64,000 nt of DNA from Catellatospora bangladeshensis (GTDB lineage: Bacteria; Actinomycetota; Actinomycetes; Mycobacteriales; Micromonosporaceae), in contig NZ_BONF01000008.1 of the NCBI RefSeq assembly GCF_016862575.1, forward strand, positions 62,001 through 126,000, in the 5' to 3' direction. The stretch's first letter is position 1. Each line of letters begins with the position of its first letter. The translations under genes were made by a program, and so were the position numbers. The notes beneath the pieces are model-generated. The model saw only the letters and a program-made list of their open reading frames with translations, was not told the DNA's origin and ran no database searches. Positions 44,831 to 54,007 of the stretch are shown one piece after another.

Positions 44831-45565
44831 TCACCACCCGGTGGGCTTCGCATAAGCCCCGACCTGGGCGGGGAGCTGGGCCCGCTCGAACTCCCCCGGC
44901 CGCAGCTGGTGCCACCAGTGCCGCCCGACGCCGTCGTCGGGCTGCCCGGCCAGCGCCCCGGCGAGCCAGCCCGGGGACGGGTTGATGAGGCCGACCGGCA
45001 CCACGGTGCGCGCGTGCTGGAGCGGGAAGCGCAGGTCGCTGTCGTTGGAGATGACCACGGCGGCGTCGACGGCCCCGCTGAGCACGTCGACGAGCAGGTG
45101 GGAGGCGACGTTGACGTCGGAGCCCTTCTCCTCGCGGTGCGAGTACGACACCATGAACAGCCCTTTGGGCACGGGCTGCTTCGCGGCGTTCTGGATCATG
45201 ACAGGCCAGGTCGGGTGGACCAGCTTGGGTTTGCGGGAGCGGCCCGCGGGCACGGCGAGCGGGGCGTACTTCACGCGGTTGACGTAGTAGCCGTATTCGA
45301 TGGCGTCGACGCTGCCATGGGCTTCCAGGGCCTTTAGGTAGATCTGCTGGTCGACGTAGCCTGACTGGTTGGTGGCCTGGTCGATGACGGCGGTGCAGTA
45401 CACGATCCGCTCGATGCTCGCGCCGGGCCAGTCGGTGCGGCGGGCGACGGCGGCGCGGGCGAGGGCGCGTACGTCGAGCCAGCGCCAGCCGGGCGTGCCG
45501 CGGCCGAAGAAGGACCGGCCGCCGTAGTAGAGGTTGAACGCGTCGATGTAGACACCCAGCCGCAC
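44831..45565 (-). CDS. NYN domain (PIN-like) protein, putative ribonuclease
   Basis: The 244-residue protein has the NYN signature at its N-terminus, [16 protein letters not shown] with Asp8 and Asn11, and the second acidic clusters [16 protein letters not shown] and [17 protein letters not shown] (Asp residues of the active site). NYN proteins are metal-dependent RNases or nucleic-acid-binding regulators. The start is GTG 45565. It stands alone between terminators. Confidence 0.85.
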   Translation of the reverse strand: MRLGVYIDAFNLYYGGRSFFGRGTPGWRWLDVRALARAAVARRTDWPGASIERIVYCTAVIDQATNQSGYVDQQIYLKALEAHGSVDAIEYGYYVNRVKYAPLAVPAGRSRKPKLVHPTWPVMIQNAAKQPVPKGLFMVSYSHREEKGSDVNVASHLLVDVLSGAVDAAVVISNDSDLRFPLQHARTVVPVGLINPSPGWLAGALAGQPDDGVGRHWWHQLRPGEFERAQLPAQVGAYAKPTGW

Positions 45566-45611
45566 ACCCGAAAGCTAGCAGCGCTGCGTGAACGGGGACA
45601 GCCACTGGAAG

Positions 45612-45652
45612 GGTCAGGCCGCACCGTCCGGCTGGGACAGTGCGGCCTGACC
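45612..45652 (-). terminator. Hairpin downstream of the subtilase gene
   Basis: A perfect 13-bp stem (GGTCAGGCCGCAC 45612-45624 with 45640-45652) lies between the family 3 repeat after the subtilase gene and the NYN gene. No T-tract is seen. Confidence 0.5.
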
Positions 45653-45660
45653 TGCGAGAG

Positions 45661-45711
45661 GTTAAGAAGGGCACCTTCCTATACGTAAAGCGTTAAGAAG
45701 GTGCCCTTCCT
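45661..45711. repeat. Dispersed paired hairpin repeat, family 3, copy B
   Basis: Units start at 45661 and 45692, 31 bases apart. The first unit has its core inverted (GTTAAGAAGGGCACCTTCCT) while the second is GTTAAGAAGGTGCCCTTCCT. The subtilase stop codon begins at the next base. Confidence 0.85.
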
Positions 45712-48700
45712 TTACAGGGGGAGGCGGTGGGTGCCGCCGCGGAGGGTGCCGGCGAAGAGCCAGCGGCCGTCGGGGCTGACGGCGATGGTGATGACGTCGG
45801 TGTTCTGGAGGCCGGACGAGATGTTGTGCCAGGTGCGGCCGCCGTCGGTGCTGCGCAGGACGCCGCGTCCGCCCTTGGCCAGGCCGTAGGAGGAGTGGGC
45901 GGTGGTGGCGGCGTAGAGGGTGTCGCCCTTGGCCGCGAAGTCGGACACGAGCAGGGACAGCGGGCCGGTGTCGGCGGTGCGGAAGGTGCGGCCGCCGTCG
46001 GTGCTGGTCCGGATCGTGTCGCCGCCGAGCACGAAGCGCCCGCCGTCGAGGTGGATCGCGGTGACCGGGCCGTCGGCGACCTTGGTGAGGTTCACGCCGC
46101 CGTCGTCGGAGCGGTAGAGGCCGCTGTTCATGCCCAGCCAGAGGCGGCGCGGGTCGGCGGGGTCGCCGGCCAGTGCGTTGACGCGTTCGGGCAGGTAGAG
46201 GTTCTTCCAGGTGCGGCCGTTGTCGCGGGTGACCGTGAGGCCCTGGTCGGACAGCCGCTCGAAGCCCGCGTACACCTGGCCGGGGTCGGCGGGGTGGATC
46301 AGCAGCGCGGTCGGCTTCTCCGAGGCGGTGGCCAGCTCGGTCCACTCGTGGCCGCCGTCGTCGCTGCGGGCGAGCACGAACTGGTCGCCCCAGCCGAGGC
46401 GGCGGACCTTCCAGAGCACCTTCGGGTCGGCCGGGGAGGCGGCCAGGTGCTCCGCGCCCTCGCCGATCCAGCCCTCGCCCCGCGCCGCGCCCCACTCGGC
46501 GCTCGTCGCGGGCGACGTGGTGCGGTAGAGGCCGTTCTCGGTGCCGGCGAGCAGGTCGCCGCCGGTGAAGGCGAGGTCGTACACGGTGGTGCCCTGCACG
46601 CCGAGGCGGCGGAACCCGTCGCCGGACGCGGCGTAGACGCCCGCCGTGGTGGTCGTCGCGGCCGTGCCGTCGGGCCAGCGGTCGTAGTCGTAGACGTACG
46701 CGTCGTGCGACGGCAGGGCGACGGACTCCCAGGTCCGGCCGTGGTCGCGGCCGCGCAGGCCCTCGCCGGACAGCGTCGCCGCGTACAGCTCGCCGCCGGT
46801 CGCGCGCAGCGTGCTCAGGCCGAAGTCGCGCTGGTACAGGGTGGACCAGTGCTGCCCGCCGTCGTGCGAGCCGACCACGCCCTCGCCCCAGACCACCGCG
46901 GCGACCACGCCCTCGTCGGCGGCGAGTGCCGCGACGAACCGGGAGCCGCCGTCGTACACCTGGACCGCCGTGCCCGGCGTGCCCGAGGTGATCCCGGACA
47001 GTTTCCACACGCCGTCGTACGTGCCGAGGTAGAGGTCGTCGCCGCCGATCGCCGTGTACACGATCTCGCCGGGCACCCCGGACGGCTGCGGCGTCCACGT
47101 GTCGCCGCCGTCGGTGCTGGTCAGCAGGGTGCCGCTGACCACCGCCACCAGCACGCGCGCCTGGGCGTCGGCGAGCAGGCCGGTCACCCAGCCCTCCGGC
47201 GCGGGCAGCGTCGTCCAGGTGCGGCCCTTGTCGGTGGTACGCAGGATCCGCCCGCCCGCCTGCGGGTCGTTCACCGCGTACCACCAGCGGGCCGCGTTCT
47301 CCGGGTCGACCACGACGGTGCCGAGGCCGGAGCCGCCGCCGACCGGGAGCCGGTTGAGCTGGCTCCAGGTCGTGCCGTGGTCGGTGGTGAGCCAGAGGCC
47401 CGCCTTGTAGTCAGTGGTCATGACGCCCTGCGCGCCGTCGGCCGGGGTGAGCGTGAGCTGGCCGCCCGCGCCGTTCGGGCCGACCGGCTGCCACCTGTTG
47501 CGCCGCACGTCCTCGGGGGTGACCTCGAAGCCGCTCGCGCCGCTCAGCCGCTGCCCGGTGGCCGCGGTGCCCTGGACGCTGATGCCGTACGCGCCGGGGT
47601 GCGCACCGGTCAGGTCGGCGGTGTAGACGGTGTCGTAGCGGTGCGTCGCGGTGACCGTGTACGGCTTGCCGCGCGGCGGGTCGACGGTCACCACCGGGGC
47701 CGCCCCGAGGGCGGTCGGCGCGCCGATCCACACGGTGCTGGTGCCGTCGCTCGGGTCGGGCGTGGCCGCCACGATCAGCGGGCGCACGACCAGCAGGTAC
47801 GGCACCCGCGTGACGCGGCCCGAGCCGCCGTCGGCGGTGATGACGCCGGAGATCTCGGTGTCCCCGGCGGGCCGCTTCGCGGACAGCGTGACGGCGACCT
47901 TCGCGGTCCGCCCGGCCGGGACGGTGACCCGGTCCGGCTTGAGGCGCACGTCGGCCGAGCCGGCGCGCAGGCGCACGGTCATCGCCCGGGTGCCGGAGTT
48001 GTGCAGGGTCACCGTGGCGCTGCCGCCCACCTTCGGGCCGGACAGGTCCGCGAGGCCGAACGAGATGCTCGCGGGGGACGCGGTGAGCACCGCCTGCGCC
48101 GCCGCTGCGACGTCGAGGCGGCCCGCGCCGTACGCGGTCGGGGTGCCGCCCACCGGCTTCGCGGTGCCCGTGAGCGTGGACAGCACCGCGGCGGGGTCCT
48201 GGCCGGGGTGCAGCTGGCGCAGCAGCGCGGCGGCGCCCGCCACGTGCGGGGCGGCCATCGAGGTGCCGGACATCAGGTACTGCCCCGGCCCGAACAGCGC
48301 CGTCGGCACCGTCGAGCGGATGCCCACACCGGGCGCGACCAGCTCCGGCTTGAGGCCGAACCGCAGCGACGGGCCGCGCGAGGAGAACGACGCGATCCGG
48401 TCGGTCACGTCCTCGCCCTTGAGCGTCACGTCGACCGGACCGGCGGCCAGGCGCGCGGTCAGCTCCTCGTACTGCGTGCCGTCCATGCCGAGCACGACCA
48501 GCTTGTCCATCCGGTACAGGTCGCCGGAGGCCTGCGTACCCACGAGGCCCTTGGCCAGGTCCTTGGCCAGCCCGCGCGGGCCGCCCGACGGGGCGGCGGG
48601 GACGGCGCCGCCGGCGGAGGCCACCACGGGGCCGCCACCGCCGCCCTGGCCGGAGATCACCGCGAGCGCGCCGCGCCGCTCCAGCTCCTTGGCCAGGTCT

Positions 48701-49914
48701 AGCTCCCACTGGGTGAGGTAGTCGAGCACCGGCGCGGCGTAGCCGTTGATCCGCACGATCTTGCCGTGCAGGTCGCCCGCCGCGTCCAGCTCCTCGGTGC
48801 TGCCGGACCCGCCGTCCACGAGCCGCCCGGTGACCGGCTCGGCCGCCGGGTTCGCCGACAGGTGCCCGCGGTAGGTCTGCACCCGCACGCCGTCCACATA
48901 GGCCGTGGGCAGCACCATGTTGCTGGTGGACGCGCCCACGGCGATGACGCCGTCGGCCGCGGCCGGGGTGCTGACGGTGTCCCGGCCCGGGCCGCTGTTG
49001 CCGGCCGAGGCCACCACGACCACGCCCGCCTCGGTCGCGGCCGTCGCGGCCAGGCCCAGCGGGTCCAGGCCGTCGCCGAAGCCGCCGAGGCTCATATTGA
49101 TCACGTCGGCCCGGTGCGGGTTGGCCGGATCGGCCGCCGCCTCCAGGCCCGCGATGATGTCCGAGGTGTAACCCTCGCCCCACTCGTTCATCACCTTGTA
49201 CGCCAGCAGGTCCGCCTCCGGCGCGACGCCGGTGATCCCGCCCGGCGCCGCCGCCCGGCCCGCGATGATGCCCGCGACGTGGGTGCCGTGCCCGTTGTCG
49301 TCCATCGGGTCGGCGTCGCCGTTGGCGAAGTCGTACCCGCCGACCACCTTGAAGCCCGCGCCGAAGCCGCCGCCCAGGTCCGGGTGGGTGTAGTCGATGC
49401 CGCTGTCCAGCACCGCGACGGTCACCCCGGTGCCGTTGGCGGGGGTGCCCGTGCCGTCCTGCCGCTGCCAGACCTCGGGCGCGCCGATCAGCGGCACGCT
49501 CACGTCGGTGTGCGCCCGCACCGGGGCGTCCGGCACCACCGCGAGCACACCCGGCAGCGCGGACAGCCGCGCCACGTCGCCGGCGGGCACCGTGGCGGCG
49601 ACCGCGTTGACCAGCAGGCCGAGCGGGCGCTCGCGGGTCACCCGCAGGCCCTGGCGGCGCGCGGTGTCGAGCAGCGCGCGCTGGCGGTCCTGCACCGCCT
49701 TGCGGGCGTCGCCGACCCGGGCCGCATCGGCGCCACGCGCGTCGCGCAGCGAGCCGCCCGGGGCCGCGGCGACCGCGGCGTCACCGGCCAGCAGCACGAT
49801 GACGCGCCGCAGCGCCGGCGGGGGTGCGGCGTCCGCCGGGGACCAGGCCGAGACGAGCCCGGCGGCGAGGACGACCGAGAGCCCGGCCGCGATGGAACGA
49901 GGGGGGAGTTTCAT
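45712..49914 (-). CDS. Secreted S8 family serine protease with C-terminal BNR/Asp-box propeller-like region
   Basis: The 1400-residue protein has a signal peptide (1-29), an inhibitor I9-like propeptide (about 36-130) and a subtilisin domain with the triad Asp170 (VAVLDSGIDYTHPD), His209 (DNGHGTHVAG) and Ser552 (SGTSMAAPHVAG). A PA-type insert lies at about 340-490. After an Ig-like region (620-840), the C-terminal 550 residues hold repeated Asp-box motifs (TTDKGRTW, STDGGDTW, RSDDGGHEW, TRDNGRTW, STDGGRTW) typical of beta-propeller sialidase/VPS10-like folds that bind glycans or proteins. A divergent regulator gene starts 92 bases from its ATG. The stop abuts a family 3 repeat. Confidence 0.93.
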   Translation of the reverse strand: MKLPPRSIAAGLSVVLAAGLVSAWSPADAAPPPALRRVIVLLAGDAAVAAAPGGSLRDARGADAARVGDARKAVQDRQRALLDTARRQGLRVTRERPLGLLVNAVAATVPAGDVARLSALPGVLAVVPDAPVRAHTDVSVPLIGAPEVWQRQDGTGTPANGTGVTVAVLDSGIDYTHPDLGGGFGAGFKVVGGYDFANGDADPMDDNGHGTHVAGIIAGRAAAPGGITGVAPEADLLAYKVMNEWGEGYTSDIIAGLEAAADPANPHRADVINMSLGGFGDGLDPLGLAATAATEAGVVVVASAGNSGPGRDTVSTPAAADGVIAVGASTSNMVLPTAYVDGVRVQTYRGHLSANPAAEPVTGRLVDGGSGSTEELDAAGDLHGKIVRINGYAAPVLDYLTQWELDLAKELERRGALAVISGQGGGGGPVVASAGGAVPAAPSGGPRGLAKDLAKGLVGTQASGDLYRMDKLVVLGMDGTQYEELTARLAAGPVDVTLKGEDVTDRIASFSSRGPSLRFGLKPELVAPGVGIRSTVPTALFGPGQYLMSGTSMAAPHVAGAAALLRQLHPGQDPAAVLSTLTGTAKPVGGTPTAYGAGRLDVAAAAQAVLTASPASISFGLADLSGPKVGGSATVTLHNSGTRAMTVRLRAGSADVRLKPDRVTVPAGRTAKVAVTLSAKRPAGDTEISGVITADGGSGRVTRVPYLLVVRPLIVAATPDPSDGTSTVWIGAPTALGAAPVVTVDPPRGKPYTVTATHRYDTVYTADLTGAHPGAYGISVQGTAATGQRLSGASGFEVTPEDVRRNRWQPVGPNGAGGQLTLTPADGAQGVMTTDYKAGLWLTTDHGTTWSQLNRLPVGGGSGLGTVVVDPENAARWWYAVNDPQAGGRILRTTDKGRTWTTLPAPEGWVTGLLADAQARVLVAVVSGTLLTSTDGGDTWTPQPSGVPGEIVYTAIGGDDLYLGTYDGVWKLSGITSGTPGTAVQVYDGGSRFVAALAADEGVVAAVVWGEGVVGSHDGGQHWSTLYQRDFGLSTLRATGGELYAATLSGEGLRGRDHGRTWESVALPSHDAYVYDYDRWPDGTAATTTTAGVYAASGDGFRRLGVQGTTVYDLAFTGGDLLAGTENGLYRTTSPATSAEWGAARGEGWIGEGAEHLAASPADPKVLWKVRRLGWGDQFVLARSDDGGHEWTELATASEKPTALLIHPADPGQVYAGFERLSDQGLTVTRDNGRTWKNLYLPERVNALAGDPADPRRLWLGMNSGLYRSDDGGVNLTKVADGPVTAIHLDGGRFVLGGDTIRTSTDGGRTFRTADTGPLSLLVSDFAAKGDTLYAATTAHSSYGLAKGGRGVLRSTDGGRTWHNISSGLQNTDVITIAVSPDGRWLFAGTLRGGTHRLPL

Positions 49915-50006
49915 GACTGTTCGGTCTAGTGGTCGTGACCTTGAGGGCGCAATGACATCGGCTGGCCCGTTGCTGCCGGTGGCACTTTTGGGCCAGGATC
50001 AGGCAC

Positions 50007-50954
50007 ATGACCTCCGAGCTGACCCCCGCCGGTGTCGACCCCTTCGACGAGGCCGTCTACCGGGCCGTTCTCGTGCGCCGCACGGCCTCCCCCGCCGACC
50101 TGACCGCGGAACTCGGCTGCTCGGCGGAGCGGGTGGCCCGCGCGCTGGACCGGCTGCGCGACCACGGCCTGGTCGGGCGCCTGGCCGGGCGCAGCCGCCG
50201 GTATGCCGCGATCGAGCCGCAGGCCGCGGTGTCCGCCCTGGTCCGCAGCCGGGCCGCCGAGCTGGACCAGGTGCAGGCCGCCGCCGGCAAGCTGGCCCTG
50301 CTGTTCGCCGCCGCGCACTCCGGCACCGGCGAGGAGATCGAGATCGTCACCGGCAGCGAGGCGCTGGGCCGCTGGTTCGTGCAGATCCAGCAGGAGGCGC
50401 GCGAGGAGGTGATCACGCTGGACCGGCCGCCGTACGCGCTGACCACCTCGAACCCGATCGAGCAGGCCAACATCGCGCGGGGCGTGAAGTACCGGGCCGT
50501 GTACGCGCCCGAGGCGCTGGAGTGGCCCGGCGTCTTCGACGACATCCGGGAGCTGATCGGCCACGGCGAGCAGGCCCGCGTGCTGCCGGGGCTGCGCATC
50601 AAGCTGGCCATCGTGGACCGGCGCATCGCCCTCATGCCGCTGTCACTTGACCTGACCGACGTGCGGGCCGCCGTGATCCGGCCGTCCACACTGCTCGACG
50701 GCCTGATCGACTACTGGGAGCTGTGCTGGCGCAGTGCCGTGCCACTGCAGGCCCCCGCCGAGGACCCGGTGTCCGAGGAGGACCGGGCGCTACTCGCGCT
50801 GCTGGTCAGCGGCCTCAAGGACGAGGCGATCGCGCGCCAGCTCGACTGGTCGGTGCGCACCATGCGCCGCCGCATGAGCCGCCTCTACGAGCTACTCGGC
50901 GCCGCCAACCGCTTCCAGGCCGGCGCCATCGCCGCCCGCCGCGGCTGGATCTGA
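50007..50954 (+). CDS. TrmB/LuxR-type transcriptional regulator, divergent from the subtilase gene
   Basis: The 315-residue protein has an N-terminal winged helix (EAVYRAVLVRRTASPADLTAELG and VARALDRLRDHGLVGRLAGR, cited in part; 15-65), a central sensor domain with GSEALGRWFVQIQQEAREEV and KYRAVYAPEAL, and a C-terminal LuxR-like helix-turn-helix (LLALLVSGLKDEAIARQLDWSVRTMRRRMSRLYELLGA, about 260-297; key parts DEAIARQL and VRTMRRRM). Sharing a 92-bp intergenic region with the protease suggests that it controls that gene and itself. Confidence 0.87.
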   Translation: MTSELTPAGVDPFDEAVYRAVLVRRTASPADLTAELGCSAERVARALDRLRDHGLVGRLAGRSRRYAAIEPQAAVSALVRSRAAELDQVQAAAGKLALLFAAAHSGTGEEIEIVTGSEALGRWFVQIQQEAREEVITLDRPPYALTTSNPIEQANIARGVKYRAVYAPEALEWPGVFDDIRELIGHGEQARVLPGLRIKLAIVDRRIALMPLSLDLTDVRAAVIRPSTLLDGLIDYWELCWRSAVPLQAPAEDPVSEEDRALLALLVSGLKDEAIARQLDWSVRTMRRRMSRLYELLGAANRFQAGAIAARRGWI

Positions 50955-50987
50955 CCCCGCCCCTCCTGCTGCCGCCGCGCCCGGTCA

Positions 50988-51047
50988 GCAGTTTCGGGGA
51001 AAGTGCAGGCACCGGTCGCGTGATGCGTGCACTTTCCCCGAAACTGC
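50988..51047. repeat. Dispersed palindromic repeat, family 4, copy B
   Basis: GCAGTTTCGGGGAAAGTGCA (50988-51007) is the exact reverse complement of 51028-51047. It lies between the converging regulator and SnoaL-like genes. Confidence 0.88.
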
Positions 51048-51070
51048 GGCCGCCCAGCGGCGGTGTGGGG

Positions 51071-51481
51071 TCAGGGCTCCGGGGGGAGCATGCCGACGCC
51101 GAGCTGCTGGAGGAGCTGGAAGAGCTCGTTGACGCTCCAGACGTCGGTGATGCGGCCGTCGTCGTCGAAGGTCAGGATGGTAACCCCCGCGTAGGTGACG
51201 GCGCGGCCGGTGGGCGGGACAGGGCCGAAGTGGCCCTCCTGGGTGCCGGTGGCGTGCCAGCGCAGCGCCGCCTTCGGCCCGTCGGCGAGCACGTCGAGCA
51301 GCTCGTAGCGCAGGTCGGGGAAGGACGCCCGGCGGTCGCGGTGCCAGGCCAGGGTGCCCTCGGGACCGTGCGCGCCCAGCCCGGGGCAGTCGGCCGCGAC
51401 CAGGTCGTACGCCGACTCCTCGCGGCCGCCGTTCCACACGTCGGCCACGAACCTGCGGGCCCTGTCCGCGTAGTCAGACAT
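51071..51481 (-). CDS. SnoaL-like (NTF2-fold) protein, ester cyclase family
   Basis: The 136-residue protein has the cone-shaped NTF2 fold pattern of the SnoaL/ester-cyclase group: RRFVADVWNGG, FPDLRYELLDVLADGPKAALRWHATGTQEG (cited as FPDLRYELLD and ALRWHATGTQEG) and DGRITDVWSVNELFQLLQQLG (DDGRITDVWSV). Substrate is unknown; members include polyketide cyclases and isomerases. The epimerase gene lies 18 bases upstream, so they may be cotranscribed. Confidence 0.85.
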   Translation of the reverse strand: MSDYADRARRFVADVWNGGREESAYDLVAADCPGLGAHGPEGTLAWHRDRRASFPDLRYELLDVLADGPKAALRWHATGTQEGHFGPVPPTGRAVTYAGVTILTFDDDGRITDVWSVNELFQLLQQLGVGMLPPEP

Positions 51482-51499
51482 GGCCCGCAGCGTACCGGC

Positions 51500-52393
51500 T
51501 CAGGGGCGCGGGTTGCTCCGCACGAATTCACCGATGTACTCGTCCAGCGCGACCTTCGGCGTCCAGCCCAGCGCCCGGACCTTGCTGTTGTCGGCCCGGC
51601 CGTGCACCCGCTCGCCGCGCTTGGCCGGGATCATGACGTACTCGGTGCCGAACAGCTTCGCGACCTCGGTCAGCTCCCACTCCCGGCCGCAGCCGAGCAG
51701 GTAGCCGTCGCCCTTGCCGCCCTCGGCGGAGACCAGGATGCCGGAGATGATGTCCGAGATGTGGGTGAAGTCGCGGGTCTGCGTGCCCGGGGAGACCACG
51801 GTCAGCGGCTCGCCGGCCAGGTACTGCCGCTCGAAGATGCCGATCACGGTGGCGTAGGTGCCCGCGCTGATCTGGCCCGGCCCGTACGCGTTGTAGAAGT
51901 ACGTGATCACGTAGTCGAGGCCGTACCACTCGCCGTAGTTCTTGATCAGCTCGACGTTCTTGGCCTTGGTCCACGCGTACGGGTTCAGGTGCTCGTCGCG
52001 GCCCTCGTTGCCGAACTTCGAGCTGGACGCGGAGTAGACGAGCCGGGCGCCGTGCTGGGCGCAGAACCGCACGACCTCCTTGGTGCCGTGCGTGTTGTAC
52101 TCCCACGTCCGGTCGAACTCGTCGAACGACTGCACGATCCGGGCGTACTCCCCCAGGTGGAAGACCATCTTCGGGGAGTCCAGGCCGTGCTCGGCCCAGA
52201 TCTTGAAGATGTCGACCGTCGAGCCGTCGAGGTAGGTGACGCGCGGGTCGTCGATCTCGTTCTCGTGCGTGCCCGTGAAGTAGTTGTCGACGGACACGAT
52301 CCGCGCGGCGGGGCGGGACTCCAGCAGCGCGCGGATGAGGTGCGTCCCCACGAAGCCGGCTCCGCCGGTGACCAGCAGCGTCTCGTTCGTCAT
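51500..52393 (-). CDS. NAD-dependent sugar epimerase/dehydratase
   Basis: The 297-residue extended short-chain dehydrogenase binds NAD through TGGAGFVGTHL (9-19) and has the catalytic Ser/Tyr-x-x-x-Lys set in YSASSSKFG and NPYAWTKAK. It resembles UDP-glucose/GlcNAc 4-epimerases and dehydratases (YNAYGPGQ, GTQTRDFTHISDI). The nucleotide sugar it uses cannot be told. No glycosyltransferase is nearby. Confidence 0.87.
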   Translation of the reverse strand: MTNETLLVTGGAGFVGTHLIRALLESRPAARIVSVDNYFTGTHENEIDDPRVTYLDGSTVDIFKIWAEHGLDSPKMVFHLGEYARIVQSFDEFDRTWEYNTHGTKEVVRFCAQHGARLVYSASSSKFGNEGRDEHLNPYAWTKAKNVELIKNYGEWYGLDYVITYFYNAYGPGQISAGTYATVIGIFERQYLAGEPLTVVSPGTQTRDFTHISDIISGILVSAEGGKGDGYLLGCGREWELTEVAKLFGTEYVMIPAKRGERVHGRADNSKVRALGWTPKVALDEYIGEFVRSNPRP

Positions 52394-52611
52394 GATTCTC
52401 GGCTCCCGCAGCTCGACTTCACCGGCACCGCCCGGCGCGGGCCGGGGAGCGGGCGCGACCGCTCACCCGAGGCCTGGCCAGGGCAACTGGCAGCATACAG
52501 CCGGGGTGGCGGGCCCGGCCGGGCCGGTTCGCCTCATTTCGGCCCGACATTCATGATATTCGCAGTACGGCATGACGTCCCGGCACCCGCGCACCCCCTC
52601 GGAGCCCGCCT

Positions 52612-53799
52612 ATGACCTCGCCCTCGACCGTCCCGCCCGCGGTGCGCCGCGGCCGCCTGGCCGTCTGCCTGCTGTTCGGCCTGTACGGCGTGATCCTGGG
52701 CACGTGGACCGCCCGCATCCCGGCGGTCAAGCAGGGGCTCGGCCTGTCCGACGGGCAGCTCAGCCTCGGGCTGCTCGCCTTCGCGGCGGGCGCGATCATC
52801 GGCATGCAGGCGGCGGGGCGGCTGGTCGACCGGTACGGCACCGGGCGGCTGCTGCTTCCGGTCGCGCTCGCCGACGGGGCGCTGCTGGTGTCCCCGGCGT
52901 ACGCGCCGAGCCTGGCCGTGCTGGCGGCGTGCCTGCTGGCCTTCGGCATCACGCACGGGCTGCTCAACATCACCATGAACGCGGCCGCGGTCGAGGTGCA
53001 GCGTGCGCGGCAGGCGCCGATCATGTCCTCGTTCCACGCGGTGTACAGCGTCGGCGGGTTCCTGGGCGCGGCCGTGGGCGGGGTGTTCGCGTACGCGGAG
53101 CTGGGCGCGGCGCCGACGTTCCTCGCCGTCGCGCTGGTGGTGGCCGTGACCGCGGTGGCCGCCGCGCGGCTGCGCCTGGCACCGGCCGAGGTGCCCGCCG
53201 CCGAGGCGGCCGAGCGGGCGCCGGGCGGGCTGCGCGGGGTCACCTTCCTCGGGGTGCTGGTGTTCTGCTGCCTGGTCGGCGAGGGGGCGGCCGCGGACTG
53301 GAGCGCGGTGTACCTGCGCGACAGCCTGGGCAGCTCGCCGGGGTTCGCGGCGGCGGCGTACGCCGCGTTCTCGATCATGATGATGGCGGGGCGGCTGGTC
53401 GGCGACCGGCTGACCGCGAGGCTCGGGCCGGTGCGGCTGGTCCAGGGCAGCGGGGTGCTGGCCGGGGTCGGGCTCGGGCTCGCCCTGCTGGTCGGGCACC
53501 CGGTCGCGGGGGTGGCCGGGTTCGGGCTGCTCGGCGCGGGGCTGGCGTGCATCGCGCCGCAGGTGTTCTCGGCCGCGGGCTGCCAGGACCCGGCGCGCGC
53601 CGGGCAGGCCATCGCGCGGGTGGCCAGCCTCGGGTTCCTCGGCTTCGTCGTCGGGCCACTGGTCATCGGCGCGCTCGCCGAGTTCACGGGGCTGCCCGCC
53701 GCGCTGGCGATCCCGGCCGTCCTGGCCCTGTTCGTCGCGCTGGCCGCGCCGTCCCTGCGCCCGAGTCCAGCGGCCACACCTGCCACCGCCGAGGGCTGA
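52612..53799 (+). CDS. MFS transporter, FucP/YbjJ-like
   Basis: The 395-residue protein has 12 predicted transmembrane helices. ARIPAVKQGLGLSDGQLSL near residue 34 and GRLVDRYGTGRLL at the 2-3 loop match the YbjJ/MFS group, and GRLVGDRLTARLGPVRLV is the matching loop in the second half. Substrate unknown. ATG 52612 is the start. Divergent from the epimerase gene. Confidence 0.87.
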   Translation: MTSPSTVPPAVRRGRLAVCLLFGLYGVILGTWTARIPAVKQGLGLSDGQLSLGLLAFAAGAIIGMQAAGRLVDRYGTGRLLLPVALADGALLVSPAYAPSLAVLAACLLAFGITHGLLNITMNAAAVEVQRARQAPIMSSFHAVYSVGGFLGAAVGGVFAYAELGAAPTFLAVALVVAVTAVAAARLRLAPAEVPAAEAAERAPGGLRGVTFLGVLVFCCLVGEGAAADWSAVYLRDSLGSSPGFAAAAYAAFSIMMMAGRLVGDRLTARLGPVRLVQGSGVLAGVGLGLALLVGHPVAGVAGFGLLGAGLACIAPQVFSAAGCQDPARAGQAIARVASLGFLGFVVGPLVIGALAEFTGLPAALAIPAVLALFVALAAPSLRPSPAATPATAEG

Positions 53800-53858
53800 G
53801 CCACCCCGTCCGCCCGCGCGGTGCCGCCCCGCGCGGGGCCGGGGGCATGATCGCTACT

Positions 53859-53900
53859 TCGTGTCGAAACCTAAGGCCCGGCCGCACCTTTTGACACGAG
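53859..53900. terminator. Imperfect hairpin at a convergent junction
   Basis: TCGTGTCGAAA (53859-53869) pairs with TTTTGACACGA (53889-53899) with one mismatch. It lies between the MFS gene and the beta-helix lipoprotein gene and could end both transcripts. Confidence 0.5.
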
Positions 53901-53956
53901 ATACCGATCTTCGCGCGGAGAGTCGGTCTCCCGCCGGGTAGACGTCGGCGCCGGAG

Positions 53957-54007
53957 GTTAAGAAGGTGCCCTTCCTCTACGGAAAGCGTTAAGAAGGTGC
54001 CCTTCCT
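53957..54007. repeat. Dispersed paired hairpin repeat, family 3, copy C
   Basis: Units GTTAAGAAGGTGCCCTTCCT start at 53957 and 53988, again 31 bases apart. The last base is shared with the stop codon of the beta-helix gene. Confidence 0.85.

Noticed and set aside
45727-48702. Long plus-strand open frame opposite the subtilase gene
   Set aside because: Same antisense artefact of high GC; the minus strand has the full catalytic triad and repeats.
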